From NCBI RefSeq assembly GCF_024323335.1, contig NC_066585.1, positions 341,063,346 through 341,127,345 of the forward strand: 64,000 nt of DNA, written 5' to 3'. Position numbers and translations under genes: made by a program. Numbering within the stretch: the stretch's first letter is position 1; each line of letters opens with the position of its first letter. Under the pieces are notes generated by a model. It was given only the letters and a program-made list of their open reading frames with translations, searched no databases and was not told where the DNA came from. Shown piece after piece: positions 44,182 through 57,250 of this stretch. Source of the stretch: Lathyrus oleraceus (taxonomy: Eukaryota; Streptophyta; Magnoliopsida; Fabales; Fabaceae).

Positions 44182-47100
44182 ATGGCTAACCAAGACGATA
44201 CCCATGACGCGAATGGATCACGTAACAATGTTGAAAAAGAAATCAAACGAGGATTGACTGTTATGAAGTCAATCATTCGTGCAAGAGACAAGGGTGTAAA
44301 ATTTGAAGTACATTGGAGTGCTGAAGACCAACTAATTGAGCCTAACGGTTCAATGTTGGCAAGTTACATTGGTTTCCTTGTTCGACAACATATTCCGATT
44401 ACATGTGATAATTGGAGAAGTCCGGAATTGAAGGTTGGCAAAGAAAAAATATGGTCCGAGATACAGGTACTTACCATATATTGTTATATGTTTTTTTTGT
44501 TGACTATTTGTTGACCATATATTGTTATAATATTACTTATAATAACACACTCCATGTGTATGTTTTTTAGAGATCCTTTCACATCGATGAAAGCCGGCAA
44601 AAATATTGTATTCAATTGGCTGGAAAAATACTCCGAGGATTTCGATCCTTTTTGTCCAACAAATTTCTCAAGGATGAGGAAGGAAAATTTGTTGAAGCGA
44701 ACGGCCAATGAAGTATGCCGAGATTATTTCAGCCGATGAATGGGATAACTTTGTCGCCAAACGAAGAAACGAAAAATTCCATGTAATGTCTATTAATTAT
44801 GGTATTATACAATTGTTAAGTTACTTGGTTCTAATATGCCTTAAACTTTTTTATCCAGGAAGTAAGCGACAAAAATCGGAAAAGGGCATCAAAACCCGCG
44901 TATCCGTACAAAAAAGGGCGTACGGGATATGCACGGTTACAACAAAGAATTGTGAGTATATTCAAATGCTATGAGCTTATACATTGTCACAATATGTTAT
45001 AATTGATGATCTTATAATCTAATTCAATGTGTAGCTAGCCGAGGAGAAAAGTGACGCAACATCTCTTCCGGAGCACGTATTATGGAAGGTTGCTCGGGTT
45101 GGGAAGGATGGGGCTGTCGTTGAAGCGGTCCAAAATGTTTATGACGAATGTGTAAGTATATGTAACATTATTTCTTTAATTATATCGAAAATTTTGTTAG
45201 ACATATAATTCATTTTTAATCTCCTCTAATAATATTTCAGGAGACTTTATCCCAAACCTTACCTTCAACCGAGGTCCAGGATTGCAGGAGCGTACTTAGT
45301 CGAGTACTAAATGTTCCTGAGTATTCCGGTCGTGTGAGGGGTAAGGGTTTTGGTGTGACTCCGTCGTCATTTTATAAAAAACCAAAAACAAAAAATCCTA
45401 CCAACAAAGAGGTGATGGAGACCTTGGCGGAGTTAAGGGCACAAGTACTCCAACTGCAAAACGAGAATGCAAGGTATAGAGAGGAAAGGTGCGCTTCCGA
45501 GGCAAAAGATACTAGTGACCGAGCTAGTATCAATTGTCAACCGAAATTTCCCGAGGTAATTATATATGTTATTATGAAATTAAAATAGCACTTTTTTACT
45601 TGACACATATACACGTTAACAATAACATTTATTATTGGTTTAGGGCATTTCACCTCGTCAGCTGTATCTATCGTCACCAACTTATCGCATAGTTGGCAAG
45701 GGAAAAGTGCACAATACTTCGGGTGAATTACTTCACCATAATCCCCTCCCGGTGGGATATATGAAAGTTTCGGTTGACCTTGTATTAGATACGGACGCCC
45801 TTCTACCATTACCTGACGTTGTTTCAGAGACAACGTTGATGCGAGATGCAGTCGGATCCTTTGTTGGTTGGCCGTCAGATCTAATTTTCCCAGATGCCGA
45901 GGTATATATGTTCTAAATGATTATGAATATTTAGTATTCACATTTCAATTCAGCTACAATTATGATATTTAATCAATCCTTATTACATGGTAATGTTAGA
46001 CTCCTACAAGACCCACACATAAAGTTGGTAAAGGGATTTCAAGACGCATCGAGTCGGTTGCATCTTAAAAAGAGGTACAAATATATATACCCATTTAATT
46101 ATATACGCAACGATTCTGTTGCATCACAAAAAATCATGATTTATTTTATATGAATTTTTAGGTTCCAGGTCGAAAGTTGAAAAGCGCTGGTAAGGATATT
46201 CCAACGACGTCCGGGACAAAATCTCAAATTATGATGCGTCTTGAGAAAATGGTGGAAGAGTCCGATATTATGCACGGGGCCATTCGTAGTATAGATTTTG
46301 ATGAAGGTGTTTTCGGAATTGCTCATTTCGAAATAATTGCAAAGGAGGACATGCAACAACTTTTTGAACACGACGAATTGGGCATCGCTGTCATTCATAC
46401 ATACATATGGTACTCCGATCAATCTATAATTTACTTAGTTGAACAATTTATTTACACATTTCAATGAGTAGTCTAATGTTTATTATGTTTCTATTTAAGG
46501 TATATGTATGACACATTGATGTGGGGAACTGAATTGTGTAACCGTTTCAATTTTATTGCTGCTTCCCGTATCAACGCAACGTTAATAACGAAAAATCCAA
46601 CATCCGTAAAGAATGATCTAGTCGATAGATTCATGGCGGCCGGCGATAATACTACACCTAGTTTGTATTTTTTACCATTTAATTCTGGCAACGGGTTAGA
46701 TTTTCTTTCTAATAATTTCATTCTAATCTATGTATATCTTTTACGTAGAAAATTTTCATTCATCTAAATTTTTGTTTTATTTTACAGTGGTCACTGGGTG
46801 TTGGTTGCTATGGATCTTTTGAGACTCATAGTGTATTATCTGGATTCGTTATCGGGTGATTGGAGTAAATATCCGAGTATGAAGAAGACGGTTGACGCGT
46901 AAGTGAAATTCCCCTAAATATTCGTGTGTATTTGTATATTTAATTATGTCTGTCAGATTGATCTCAATATACGTTTTTATTTTGTTAGGGCAATACTAAA
47001 ATTTAGATCGAAAAAGAATTATCGTAACAGGAAGGACATTACCTGGGTCAGAGTTGAGGTATATATTAAGTATCTTATTTTTGCTTAATTATAATAGTGT

Positions 47101-47452
47101 TTATTTTTTGCTTATAATAGTGTTTGTAAGAAATTAACTATATATATATTGTTTTTTTTCTGTGTAGTGTCCTCAGCAAAACAATTCGGTCGATTGCGGA
47201 TTTTTTGTATTGAGATTTATGAGAGATATCATTGCGTTGAATCGTATAGACATCCCAAAAATGGTATGGAATAATAACTTAGGGTTTATTTTAATATTAT
47301 CGGATATTTCATCTAATTTGTTACTAAATCTTGAATATGTTTTATTCTCTTAATTGTAGTACTTTGACGAATACAAATCTTACTCAAGAGCTCATTTGGA
47401 TGAAATGAAGGATGAATTGTGTCAATTCATTATTGATCAAAGAATCATATAG
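44182..47452 (+). pseudogene. CACTA gene: TNPA-like region fused to Ulp1-type (C48) protease
   Basis: Thirteen exons fit by frame and splice sites: 44182-44466, 44571-44782, 44859-44951, 45035-45151, 45241-45555, 45644-45901, 46000-46074, 46162-46409, 46500-46688, 46788-46898, 46989-47058, 47168-47263 and 47360-47452. Exons 1-5 resemble plant En/Spm TNP1-type proteins (GRVRGKGFGVTPSSF, then a coiled coil). Exons 10-13 form a Ulp1 cysteine protease with His in GHWVLVAMD, Asp in YYLDS, Gln in CPQQN and Cys in DCGFFVLRF, so the catalytic set is complete. Defects: one base missing in exon 2 near 44703, TAA at 46066 in exon 7, and no GT donor after exon 9. Ulp1 enzymes cut SUMO-like conjugates; the target here is unknown. 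Confidence 0.82.
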
Positions 47453-47809
47453 CTAGGTTGTATATTGTTGTACATATATGTATGGAATGTTGTTGTTGTA
47501 TGTTGTTGTTGTATATATGTTGTATATTGTTGTTGTACTAGTTTTACTAAATCATGAATATGTTATTGTATATTGTTGATCAAAGAATCATATATTAATG
47601 TTGTATATATGGAGGATTAATGTTGTATATAAATGGATTCATGTTGTATATATCAATGGATTAATGGTGTATAACATTGGATTAAAGGATGAAATCAATA
47701 TGAATTTTACACTTTTGCAGCATGCGAACAGGTTCCCAATTAAATACCCACTGCTTTTCAAACAAATTTTTTTAAAATAACTAACACTTAAACACTTTAC
47801 ATTGACAAC
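47453..47809 (+). other. 3' flank of the CACTA gene
   Basis: TGT- and TAT-rich low-complexity sequence, probably 3' UTR and spacer. No other feature is seen. Confidence 0.5.
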
Positions 47810-48169
47810 TTTAGAGGGCACTTTGTCCAGAAAGCGCCCTCTAAGGTGGCTTTACATTGACAACTTTAGAGGGCGCTTTATCCAGAAAGCGCCCTCTAAG
47901 GTGGCTCTCTAAGGTGGCTTTACATGACAACTTTAGAGGGCGCTTTATCCAGAAAGCGCCCTCTAAGGTGGCCCTTTATGAACCACTCCAGAGGGCGCTT
48001 TTTTCTGAAAGCGCACTAGAATGTGGCCCTTAAAGGGCCACTTTAGACAGCGCTTTCTCCAGGAAAACAAAGCGCTGTCTTTACCTATGCCAGCGCCACT
48101 TTAGAGGGCGCTTAAAAGCGCTGTTATAGGCCAAAATAAGCGCCCTCTTTTCCCTTATTTGGCGTAGTG
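47810..48169 (+). repeat. Right terminal and subterminal repeats of the CACTA
   Basis: Four or more hairpins of the type TTAGAGGGCGCTTT-atccag-AAAGCGCCCTCTAA (for example 47866-47899), then the terminal TTTGGCGTAGTG. Confidence 0.85.
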
Positions 48170-48172
48170 TTT

Positions 48173-50348
48173 CTTCATTTTTAAGTAATTTGGCTCATGA
48201 TCAATCTCATGTCCACCATGCCATATATGTTGTTGCACCTCCCACCCTAACTCCATCTGGCCAAACATGTCCAGCAACCACATAAACATGGCCTGGGATA
48301 CCTTGAAGTGCACCATGAAACCTAACTTAATCCAAAACGCGGCAAGAAGGAAAAGCTCACCAGGGTTGCAGGCACATGAACCTTGTCCTGCCTTGCTTGC
48401 TGCTGTTGCCAATGCAAAATCCACGCATCATGTTTATGCCTATAAACCAATGCCTAGCCTCATGTGTAGAATCACAACACCCTGAAGCCTATACAGTAGG
48501 CCATAACCCTGCAGTGAATATGCACCAACACACAACCTTCTTGCCAACATCATTTTTGCAATGAATATGGTGGTTCAAAGCAAGGACCAATTGTAGAATC
48601 CTCCTGCAGCAGTTGGAAAACCATAACATTACATCATCAAGTAATGGTCTTTTAATCATAAGCATAGCAGTCCAATTCAACTAACATTCATAACAACCAG
48701 CCTATGCTAATTGACCAGCCACAACCTAGTAACATACCGGTGGGAACACTGCTGTGCAAAACCAGACCAAGGTTGAACTTAGGGGAAGGGAAATACGTGG
48801 ATAAGGTATGCTGCAGAATGGAGCAACATTAAACCTGCAATCATCATCATCATTCCCCATTGGAAGCATATGCTGCTAACTCAAGCCATCAGCCCAACTT
48901 GCCTTGCCATACTATGATTGTACCCACCTGCATCAAGCCAAATTACCATAGCTTGTTGTAGTAATCCAGGTGAAAGCATGTCAAACCAGTGAAGTTGAAA
49001 AGAAGAACCTGCTACCAGTTGCAACCATCATGCATCAGCACCACTGTCAATTGAGCCTACAACCTTGCAATCAATCCAGACCTGCTACAAAACAATGGTC
49101 ATCAATATCCACTGCAATGCAAGCTCAAACAAGTCTACAAAGTGCCTACTGCTACAAAAGCCATGATGAAACAGTTCATGCCACACAACACCAAAATAGC
49201 ATACCAGGTCATGAAACTAGCCAAGTGCAAAGGCATAACATAATCCTGCAGAACCAACGCATTCAAGAAATTCAGTCATGGAAACAACGAGCCATCACAT
49301 AGCACTATCAACCTAGCATCATCACATCATACACCTACAATAAAGCATACCTGTTGTAGCCAGTCATATCATGACAACAACATTATCATACAAACTACAT
49401 CATAAATACCAAATCATGGAAGACACAGCAGGATACTTCATCAAGGAGCAAATGCCAAACAATATAGGGTGTGAAGTTTGAATCCATACCATACACACTT
49501 GAAACCACTGCCTGCATGACAAACTTGAAACATGGGCTGAAAATACCAGCTGTAGTCACCTTCAACCCAATGCCAGGACATGATGTGTGAAATACATTGG
49601 TCTTGCCTCCTGCAAGCCACAAGAAAGATTACAACATGAGCTCACAGGCAGGATATAACCAATCAATTCCAATCCATTTCCAACTCAAGCACATGGTTGT
49701 TACCTTGCATTTCAATGAGAAAACCAGACTTATCAACTTACCACATGCTGAACTGGAAGAAGGATTCAACATAATATGCAAATGTGGAGCAGTAGTGCAT
49801 CTTCACAGCTGTGACACACCTCAAACCCAAACTTGTCCAAGCCTGCATTAAGATGCTTCCCCTGTCAGTTATGGATAAACCTTGATTTTAACATGATTTG
49901 CCAATGCAAGGCCCTTTCAACTATGTTGCAGCAAAACCAATAAGAATAAGGCATCGAATACAAACAGTAAAAATTAAACTCATGAAACATTGAACTAAAG
50001 CATCACATTCATCATTTCAAAATATAAACCAAATACAATTACCAGTTCAAAAGGTTACTTTTGACCTAAGGACCTGATCTCCTAACTCCAATTTAAAATG
50101 TCACATGCTATAGCCAGTTGGAGTATCAAAGTCATCAGCTTCATACCAAAGCCATTACACCTCATTTCAAGCCAAGCTAAACCATTCAAATACACTTGCA
50201 ACTTGGACAACAGGTCACCACTTAACTTGCTCCACTTAAAAGCCACCTGCAACAGCCAGTTAGAATTCTTTTCAGTCATTCATTGATCAATTAAAAAACC
50301 AACTTAACTGACTGAGTTGATTCTAACTAACTGATTCTAACAACCTCA
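48173..50348 (+). other. B 3' LTR interior, no gene seen
   Basis: C- and A-rich unique-looking sequence (many CCAAACC and ACCATC words). Frames are short (84 and 110 codons) and match nothing I recognise. The homologous part of the left LTR lies outside the window, so I could not compare it. Confidence 0.5.
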
Positions 50349-50660
50349 TGGCGCCCACCACAAGAGGAAATTGTAACGCCCAAGTGTAGATAGTGGGAGA
50401 TGTGGGAGATGAGGAGAAGTTGGAACTGGGACACGTCATGGTTGGACCCATGACGCCAGCCACAGTGGGAGCCACAAGTGTAAAATCCTGATTTTTAGGT
50501 TTTTTAGCTCATTTTCACTCCTTTTCTCGATCGGGGCTCCGATTAGACTGAAAACCTGAAAACAAAGAAAAACATAGTAATAACATAACAAAATGAGAAT
50601 AAAACAACTAAAATGCATGCGAAATCGGAGTCGAAAATACGGTGAATTTAAGTGTCATCA
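50349..50660 (-). repeat. Fragment of an Athila LTR (312 bp) in the B 3' LTR
   Basis: It matches 15090-15401, the first 312 bp of the Athila LTR in element orientation, at about 96% (about 13 differences by eye). Its right edge (GTCATCA|ATTAGG) is the same as in the left copy. Its left edge breaks into sequence unrelated to Athila. Confidence 0.85.
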
Positions 50661-53600
50661 ATTAGGCTAATTAGATTGTTGGTTTAATTAGGTTAATAAA
50701 TCTTGATTTTAGGATTTGATTAGCATATTAGGATTTAAATAGAATTTTCCTTAGAATTAATTAGGATTTTTCCTTAGAATTTTAATTAGGAATTTTAGTT
50801 AGGTTTAATTAGAAACAAATAGGATTGATTAAATTTAGAATCATCCCATTTTCAACATTAGGATTAGAATTCATCTTTAGGATTTAATCAACTTTAAACC
50901 ATGGTTAGAATTTGATATATTTTGCAATTGATCATTTTTCCCTTTATGGGCTTCTTTTGTTATTTTTGTGTTAAAATTGTATGCTCCCCTTAGGATTAGA
51001 ATGCAATTAATTTTAGGACTTAACATAGAATTTTAGTCATGATTTTAATCAATACTTTGACATGCTCCCTTAGGATTTTTAATCTAACTTAGAATATTCA
51101 ATCAATCCCTAATGCATGATCCCTTAGGTTAGTCTCTAACAATTACTAACTTCAATTAGATCCAAACTTAGTTCCCTTCAAAACTAAAACCAAACCCCCG
51201 ATTAAATTGATCAAAAGCAATTTTGATTAATTAAATCCTTTGAACTTGTATAATCCCCCAATCTAATTAAGTGACCAAAAGACCATTGGTCACTTAGTGG
51301 AACTTTTCTTTCACGCTGTGGAGCTCAAGGCCTCAAGACAAGATCTTCAATCAAGGCATCCTCGGTCATATCAAGCAGCGAATTATTCAAGCACATCAAA
51401 GGTGGCGTCTTCAACTTTCAAGCACATCAAAGGTGGCGTCTTCAACTTTCAAGAACATCAAAGGTGGCATCTTCAATACTTGTTAAATCAATGTTCGAAG
51501 TGTGTGACACGAGCCTTAAGCAATAGAGAAGGAGTGGGACTGGAGTATTCCTACCCCCATTCTGAGTATCTTTAGGTATGGGACGTATGACCCAGTGCTC
51601 ATCGTATTCACCTCTATTCATAGACTTTAGCACAATTCTAATCATACGATTGACAAGTCTCTCTTCACAAAGCAAAAGCAACAAAAGCAAGGATAACTTC
51701 AACAACTTATCAATCATGAATCAAGTTGTACGAGACGAGCCTTAAGTAATGGAGAAGGAGTGGGACTAGAGTATTCCTACCCCTATTCTAAGTATCTTTG
51801 GGTATGGGACGTATGACCCAGTGCTCATCGTATTAACCTCCGTTCATACACTTTAGTGCAATTCGAATCTAACGATTGATAAAGTCTTCATCTTCCCTGC
51901 CAGAAACAACTACAAAGACTCTCCTTTCTCCACTTGAAGTTTAAGACAAGGATTACATGCCACGAGCCTTAAGTGGTAAAGAAGGAATGAGATTGGAGCT
52001 TTCCTACACTCATTATGGATATCTTTGGGTGCGAGACGTTTGGCTCGTTGCTTATCCTATCCACCTTTACCCATAGACTTTAGTGTGATTCTTATCCAGT
52101 AACTATCAAGTCTATCCATTCTTCATTCTATTCAATTCTCAATCATTCCATTCAAATCATTCCAATCTCAATCATCCATTTCTTTTGCCTCCAATCAATT
52201 TCTTTTCAGCCCTAGTGGGTGGAACTACGAAAGCTCTAATTTCCTCATTGCACAATGAGGGTACGTAGGCAGGAGAACCCGGTTTCTTCGCGAGCTATCT
52301 TATTTATCAATTTACTTTTTCTATCCAATTCTCCATTCACACAACCTATACCATATTTTCGAGATCAATCATACTGCTCATTGGACTCCTTGTCCATCCT
52401 TTTAGGACGTCCTGAGGACAGTCCATCTCTTCAATCGAGAGTTGTTTGGCTCTCATCCCAAACGCTCACTTCATCTTTGTTTGGCTCTCATCCCAAACAC
52501 TAACTTCATCCTTAGTTGGCTCTCATCCCAAACACTAACTTCATCTTTGTTTGGTTCTCACCCAAAACACTTAATTCAGTCTTTCTTTTCGACTTTACCT
52601 TATAGTGGCGGTCCGCTAGTCCACGTATTGGTAAATGCCTACCTACCTCTTCGATTGAGAGTCTATCCTTCTCTTGGATCCAAGATACTATCCTGAGTTG
52701 ATCTCGAATTTCCAATTCCCCAGCAAGTGATACAATACTCCTTGCATTCCAGTATTGCAATCCTCCCTTGTGTGTTTGTCTTGTGAGACCCCTTTGCTTA
52801 GACAAACATCTCTCTTCCTTTCTGCTCGTAGTTCTGAATTATGAATGCTCTGACTTTCACATTTCATGATGAGAATACGTAGGCACGAGGATGCGAATCC
52901 TTGGCGAGCATACTTCTAGTTATTCATCCTTCGCCTTAGGGCATCATTCATATCTTTCACAATCTGTTATCTACTTTCGATCATAAACCGTTCACCCAGT
53001 GACATACTGTCTTTTGACATCGAAATACACTTTCCTTGGAATTCCATACATATCCTTTTAAGACGTCTAACAAATAGTCAGCATTTCATGCCTAGAGTTG
53101 TTTGGCTCTCATCCCAAACACCTAATTCCTTCTTTTTAGCTAAAACCCTACAGTGGCGGTCCGCTAGTCCACGTATTGGTTAACGTTGTTTCCCTCTATG
53201 GTAGAAATCTCATTTCTCTTATGGTTTCCAATGCACTTCCACCTTTCGATTTCAAACAATACTTATTCAGTCACTCATCACCAAATACTCTATTCTGTGA
53301 CTTCGGTCACTTCACTCCATTCATTTCCATGATACCTTCGTATTCTACCTTCACCCACTTCATGTGATATACCTATTCTTTGAGCCAAATACATTATACC
53401 TTTGTGCTCCATCTTGTACCCTTTTTGTGAACCAAGAGTCGATTTGTTCGTCTTGTCAGACCCTGTAGCTTAGACGAACATCACCTAACTTACTTTGCAA
53501 CTATATTTAGGCAACCCTTTCTTTTCGGTTATTCCAATACAGTGATACAAGTGTTATACGCCCTCACTGATTGGTTCACACCAGTTTTACTCTTGGGTTC

Positions 53601-54049
53601 ATATTTTCACCCCTTGTTGGAGTTCAAATCACACAATCCTTTGGTTCAAATCATACTTTCTATCACACTCTTTCCACCTCCTGCCTCTAGTTCCTTGAAC
53701 TACGAAGCTCTGAATTCCTCTTTGCACTATGAGGATACGTAGGCATGAGGGCACTAATCCTCACCGAGCACTTTATCTATTTCCCTTCCTTTCCCCTTAT
53801 TCTTTTGCGAGTAATCTCTAGTTAACACCTATTCGAGCGAGAACAATCAAAACGGTTCCCATGGAGTACCATGGATGTTTGGGGTGCTAATACCTTCCCC
53901 TTGTATAACCAACTTCCTTACCCAGTATATCTATTTTCCCCGGGTTTTATCGATGTTTTCCCTTTCCTTTGGGGATAAATAAAGTTCGATGGCGACTCTG
54001 TTGTATGTTCGAGCGTGCGATACGTTCGGGTATATTTCCGCTAGCTTCA

Positions 54050-55439
54050 CCATCATGGAAGTGGTTCTGGAATTTGTGGCAGATTTGTTGGTTGGAGAAG
54101 GTTCTTGAGAACCAAAGATGGATATAACTCAGCATATGACATAGGAATAGGGTCAAAAGAGACCTTCATCCTCTCAAAGTTCTATTGTTGTTGATTATTG
54201 TTGGTGTTGTTGTTGTAGTTATTTGTTCTTTGTTGTGGTTGTTGTTGATGTTGTTTTTGAACTGGAACTGATTGGTTGTTGTAAAATACTAGAATAATGG
54301 ATGATACCTGATGATGATGTTGACGTGGTTGTGGACTTCTTCTAACATGAGGCCTCCTCTGCCTCCCAACTGGTACTACATTGGTTTCACCTTCTTTTTT
54401 CCTGGAAAAACTGTTACCATACCTCTTGCTCTAAGATACCTCCTCCTTAGACAAACGTCCCTCACAAACACCCTCTTCTAACATCATCCCCATGTTTACC
54501 ATTTCGGTAAAATCACTGGGGGCACTAGCAATCATGCGTTCGTAATAAAACGAACTCAGGGTCTTAAGGAAAATCTTAGTCATCTCTTTTTCTTCCAACT
54601 GAGGGTTGATATGAGCAGCAAGCCATCTCCACCTCTGGGCGTACTCTTTGAACGTCTCTTTATCTTTATGAGACATCTACCTTAGCTGGTCCCTATCTAG
54701 TGCCATATCCACATTGTATTTTTATTGTTTCACAAATGCCTCACCCAAATCATTGAACATGCGAACACTTGCACTATCCAATCCTATGTACCACCTTAGA
54801 GCGGCACCAATCAGACTGTCCTGAAAGTAGTGAATCAATAACTAATCATTATCAGTTTGCATCGACATTGGCATACATGACGAGATGGCTAAGTGGACAA
54901 GTATTTCCTTTATACTTTTCAAAGTCAGGGACTTTGAACTTCATCGGGATCTTGACATTAGGCACTAGGCAGAGCTCGACAGCACTCTTACCAAACAAAT
55001 CTTTTCCCCTCAAGGTCTTCAACTCCTTTCGTAGGTCAAGGAATTGGTCTTTCATCTCATCCATCTTCTCATAAACATCTGGACCCTCGGACGACTCAGA
55101 ATGGTAGATGGTATCCTCAACACGAGGCAGAGTGTGAATAACTGGAGGCGGAACAGACATGATCGGCCTAGATTCCGACATGGAAGCAAAAGTAGGTGCA
55201 AACTCTTCGAGCACAAAGTTTGGCGGCATTCCCCACGGGAATCCGGCAGGCATGGCTGGAGCAAACTGAGTGGCAGGTACGGTTAAAGCAACAACTTCTG
55301 AAATGACAGTCCTTTTTGGAGGAGGAGTTGTAGGCGTTGGAGAAGATTTACTCTGAGCAGCTAGGACAGACTCCATTCTGGAAGTCAAGCGGGCAATCTC
55401 GTCCTTCAACTCTCGGTTCTCTTGTTCCAAGTGTTCCAT
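54050..55439 (-). pseudogene. Ogre D gag, broken and interrupted
   Basis: ATG 55439 (MEHLEQENRELKDEIARL) starts a coiled coil, followed by a Pro-rich region with FPWGMPPNF, then the capsid region (PNVKIPMKFKVPDF). A frameshift near 54858 and stops near 54830, 54720 and 54676 follow; FKEYAQRWRWLAAH is still clear. After a stop at 54428-54430 comes an Asn/Gln-rich tail (54180-54260) and the Ogre gag motif DPIPMSYAELYPSL, cut at 54050 by the end of the B LTR. Confidence 0.88.
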
Positions 55440-55738
55440 GATTCTCGAATGATTGGCGTGAGTATTGTATCGATGAGTAAGCTTGGCTGAAGCACAGAAG
55501 AATGACCAATAAGACATCTGGCGGAAGAAAAACCTGTTGTACAAATGATGCATGAAATGCAGTGCTTTGATTGTTTTTAATTCCAAGGAACGTACTATTT
55601 TATTTGCAAATATATAATAATAACAATTACAACAATTTGATTGACAATAAAAATTTCTTTTACTTATATAATTTGAAAGGATTACACTGAGTACAACTTC
55701 AGAAACCAAAATACAAATACAAGAGAAAAGGAGACTAA
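55440..55738 (-). other. Spacer between ORF1 and gag of D
   Basis: About 300 AT-rich bases, in frame with gag for much of their length but unlike any Ogre protein. I read them as untranslated. Confidence 0.5.
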
Positions 55739-57250
55739 TTATCCTAAGGATCCCCTAACAACGGTGTCAGATGATCTGGCTGTAGGCGCGTACTTCCTTC
55801 GGATGCGTCGGATCTCGGACTCAAATGATGTCTTCATCTGAGCCTTCTCGAGGACAAGCTGATCAACAATCTTCTTCCAAGCACCAGAAGGTTGAGGTAT
55901 ACTAGAGGAAGATGGACCATATAGTTCTCTCTGTCTCTTCATTGCTCGGTCTTCAAGAAGTTCATTGAGTGCATATTTATCCTTAGAATCAAGCTGAAAC
56001 TCCTCATGCTTTCTGCTCAAAGCATGTAACCTCTTTTCCCACATATCCTTCTCTTGCTTCATCTTGGCGATTGCGTCTTCCAACTCCTCTATATCTTAGT
56101 TAGAGAGAGTTAATGGCTCAACCACAACCATAAACATAGGTCTCTCACAAGCATAAGGCATCTTCAATTCCAAAGCTCTCTTCTTCACCCAAAGAGTGTA
56201 TGCTTCCAAAGCTACACACTTGCATGGACCAAGCTCGGATCTTCCTTTCCTATGCACATTATGCCAAGCATGCACAATCTTCTGCTTCAAAAGTTGGGGA
56301 TCTTTACCCTCTTGATAGAAAAGACCTTTTAACTGAGTGTTATTAGGTTTGTCTCTCAAGGGGAACCCAAGTTGACGACGATCCAAAGCAGGGTTGTAGT
56401 TGATTCCTTCTTGTGTACCACTGAGAGGCACATTAGAGAATTCACCACAACTATCAATAATATCCAAACTACTCAATGAAAAATCATACCAAACTATATC
56501 ATCATTGGTGAGATATATAAGTCTCTGAGACCATCGTAGATACTGTTTCTTCTCCACAAAAGCAGGCGTCTAAGGCAAGTGTGAAATAAACCACTTGTAC
56601 AGAAGAGGAACACAGCATACAATTGTTCCACCACCTTTAGAATTCCTCAGATGCAAAGAGAAATACATATAACCCAACAAAGTAAGTACATGATTCCCAA
56701 TCAAGAAGATTCTAATGGCATTAACATCAACAAAATCGTCAATGTTAGGGAACAAAGCCAAACCATAGATGAGAAACACAAATATGGATTCGAAAGCATC
56801 CACACTACCGGCTTGAGCAAAGGAAGTAGCTTTCCCAATAAGGAACTCAGAAGTCAACCCAAACATTCCTTCTTTCTTCACCCAATGAGCCTCAATCTCA
56901 TACTTCTTCAGATGAAGAGTTTTAGCTATAATATGAGATCTGGGAATCTCTTCCAATCCACTAAATGGCACTTTGTTAGAAACAGGTATTCCCAAGAGAT
57001 GGGCATACTCCTCTAACGTAAGCACAAGCTGATAATCAGGAAAAGTGAAGCAACGGTAGAGAGGGTCATAAAACTGAACCAACACACTCAGGAGTCCTTC
57101 AACTACATTAGTAGATAACATAGACAAAAGCTTCCCATGGCGTTGCTTGAAGTCCAAGGGATCTAATACAAAGGATGATAGCTTCCTTAACTCTTTCAAG
57201 TCGGAACATCTGAAACTGTACTTCTTAGTGTTCCTTCGTCCATAATCCAT
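55739..57250 (-). pseudogene. Ogre ORF1 of D, two internal stops
   Basis: ATG 57250 (MDYGRRNTKKYSF) opens one frame of 504 codons to the stop at 55739-55741. Stops after HLP (near 56570) and after TLSN (near 56093) probably replaced Gln codons. Conserved with ORF1 of B: LVQFYDP, RCFTF, YQL, TLEEYAHLLGI, GLTSEFLIGKA, GEFSNVPL, GINYNP and EAYTLWVKKR. The C-terminus (about 56080-55760) is charged and coiled-coil-like. Role unknown; the protein is specific to the Ogre branch. Confidence 0.88.

Larger units (their letters stand above)
42898..48169 (+). mobile_element. CACTA (En/Spm-type) DNA transposon, non-autonomous
   Basis: Terminal inverted repeats begin CACTACGCCAAA and end TTTGGCGTAGTG. The flanks are TTT at 42895-42897 and TTT at 48170-48172, a 3-bp target duplication. 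Both ends carry dense subterminal repeats. The only gene found has a TNPA-like region and a Ulp1-type protease; no large tnp2-type transposase is present, so mobility needs a transposase in trans. It lies inside the B LTR. Confidence 0.93.
15402..54049 (+). mobile_element. Ogre-type retrotransposon B, interrupted by C and a CACTA
   Basis: The parts are: 3' section of the 5' LTR, PBS, leader, ORF1, gag-protease, intron, pol, 3' UTR (split by C), polypurine tract and 3' LTR (split by a CACTA). The whole coding part keeps its frame except for one base missing near 27885, but it carries many stops and lacks the extra Tat RNase H. The right end at 54049 interrupts the gag of D; the next five bases are ccatc. 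The left outer end is not visible because Athila and A occupy that side. Confidence 0.9.
41860..54049 (+). repeat. 3' LTR of Ogre B, interrupted by a CACTA element
   Basis: It starts TGTTGTACCCC after the polypurine tract and ends GCTAGCTTCA where D sequence begins. Without the CACTA it is about 6.9 kb. Segments: 41860-42897 (several copies of TTGACTTTGGTCAAC and its inverse, near 42610-42800), 48173-50348, an Athila fragment at 50349-50660, and 50661-54049, which is the direct repeat of 15402-18764. I did not find a clear TATA box. Confidence 0.8.

Noticed and set aside
48173..50348. Possible host gene between CACTA and Athila fragment
   Set aside because: Only short frames, no splice-consistent coding run, no motif; best read as B LTR interior.
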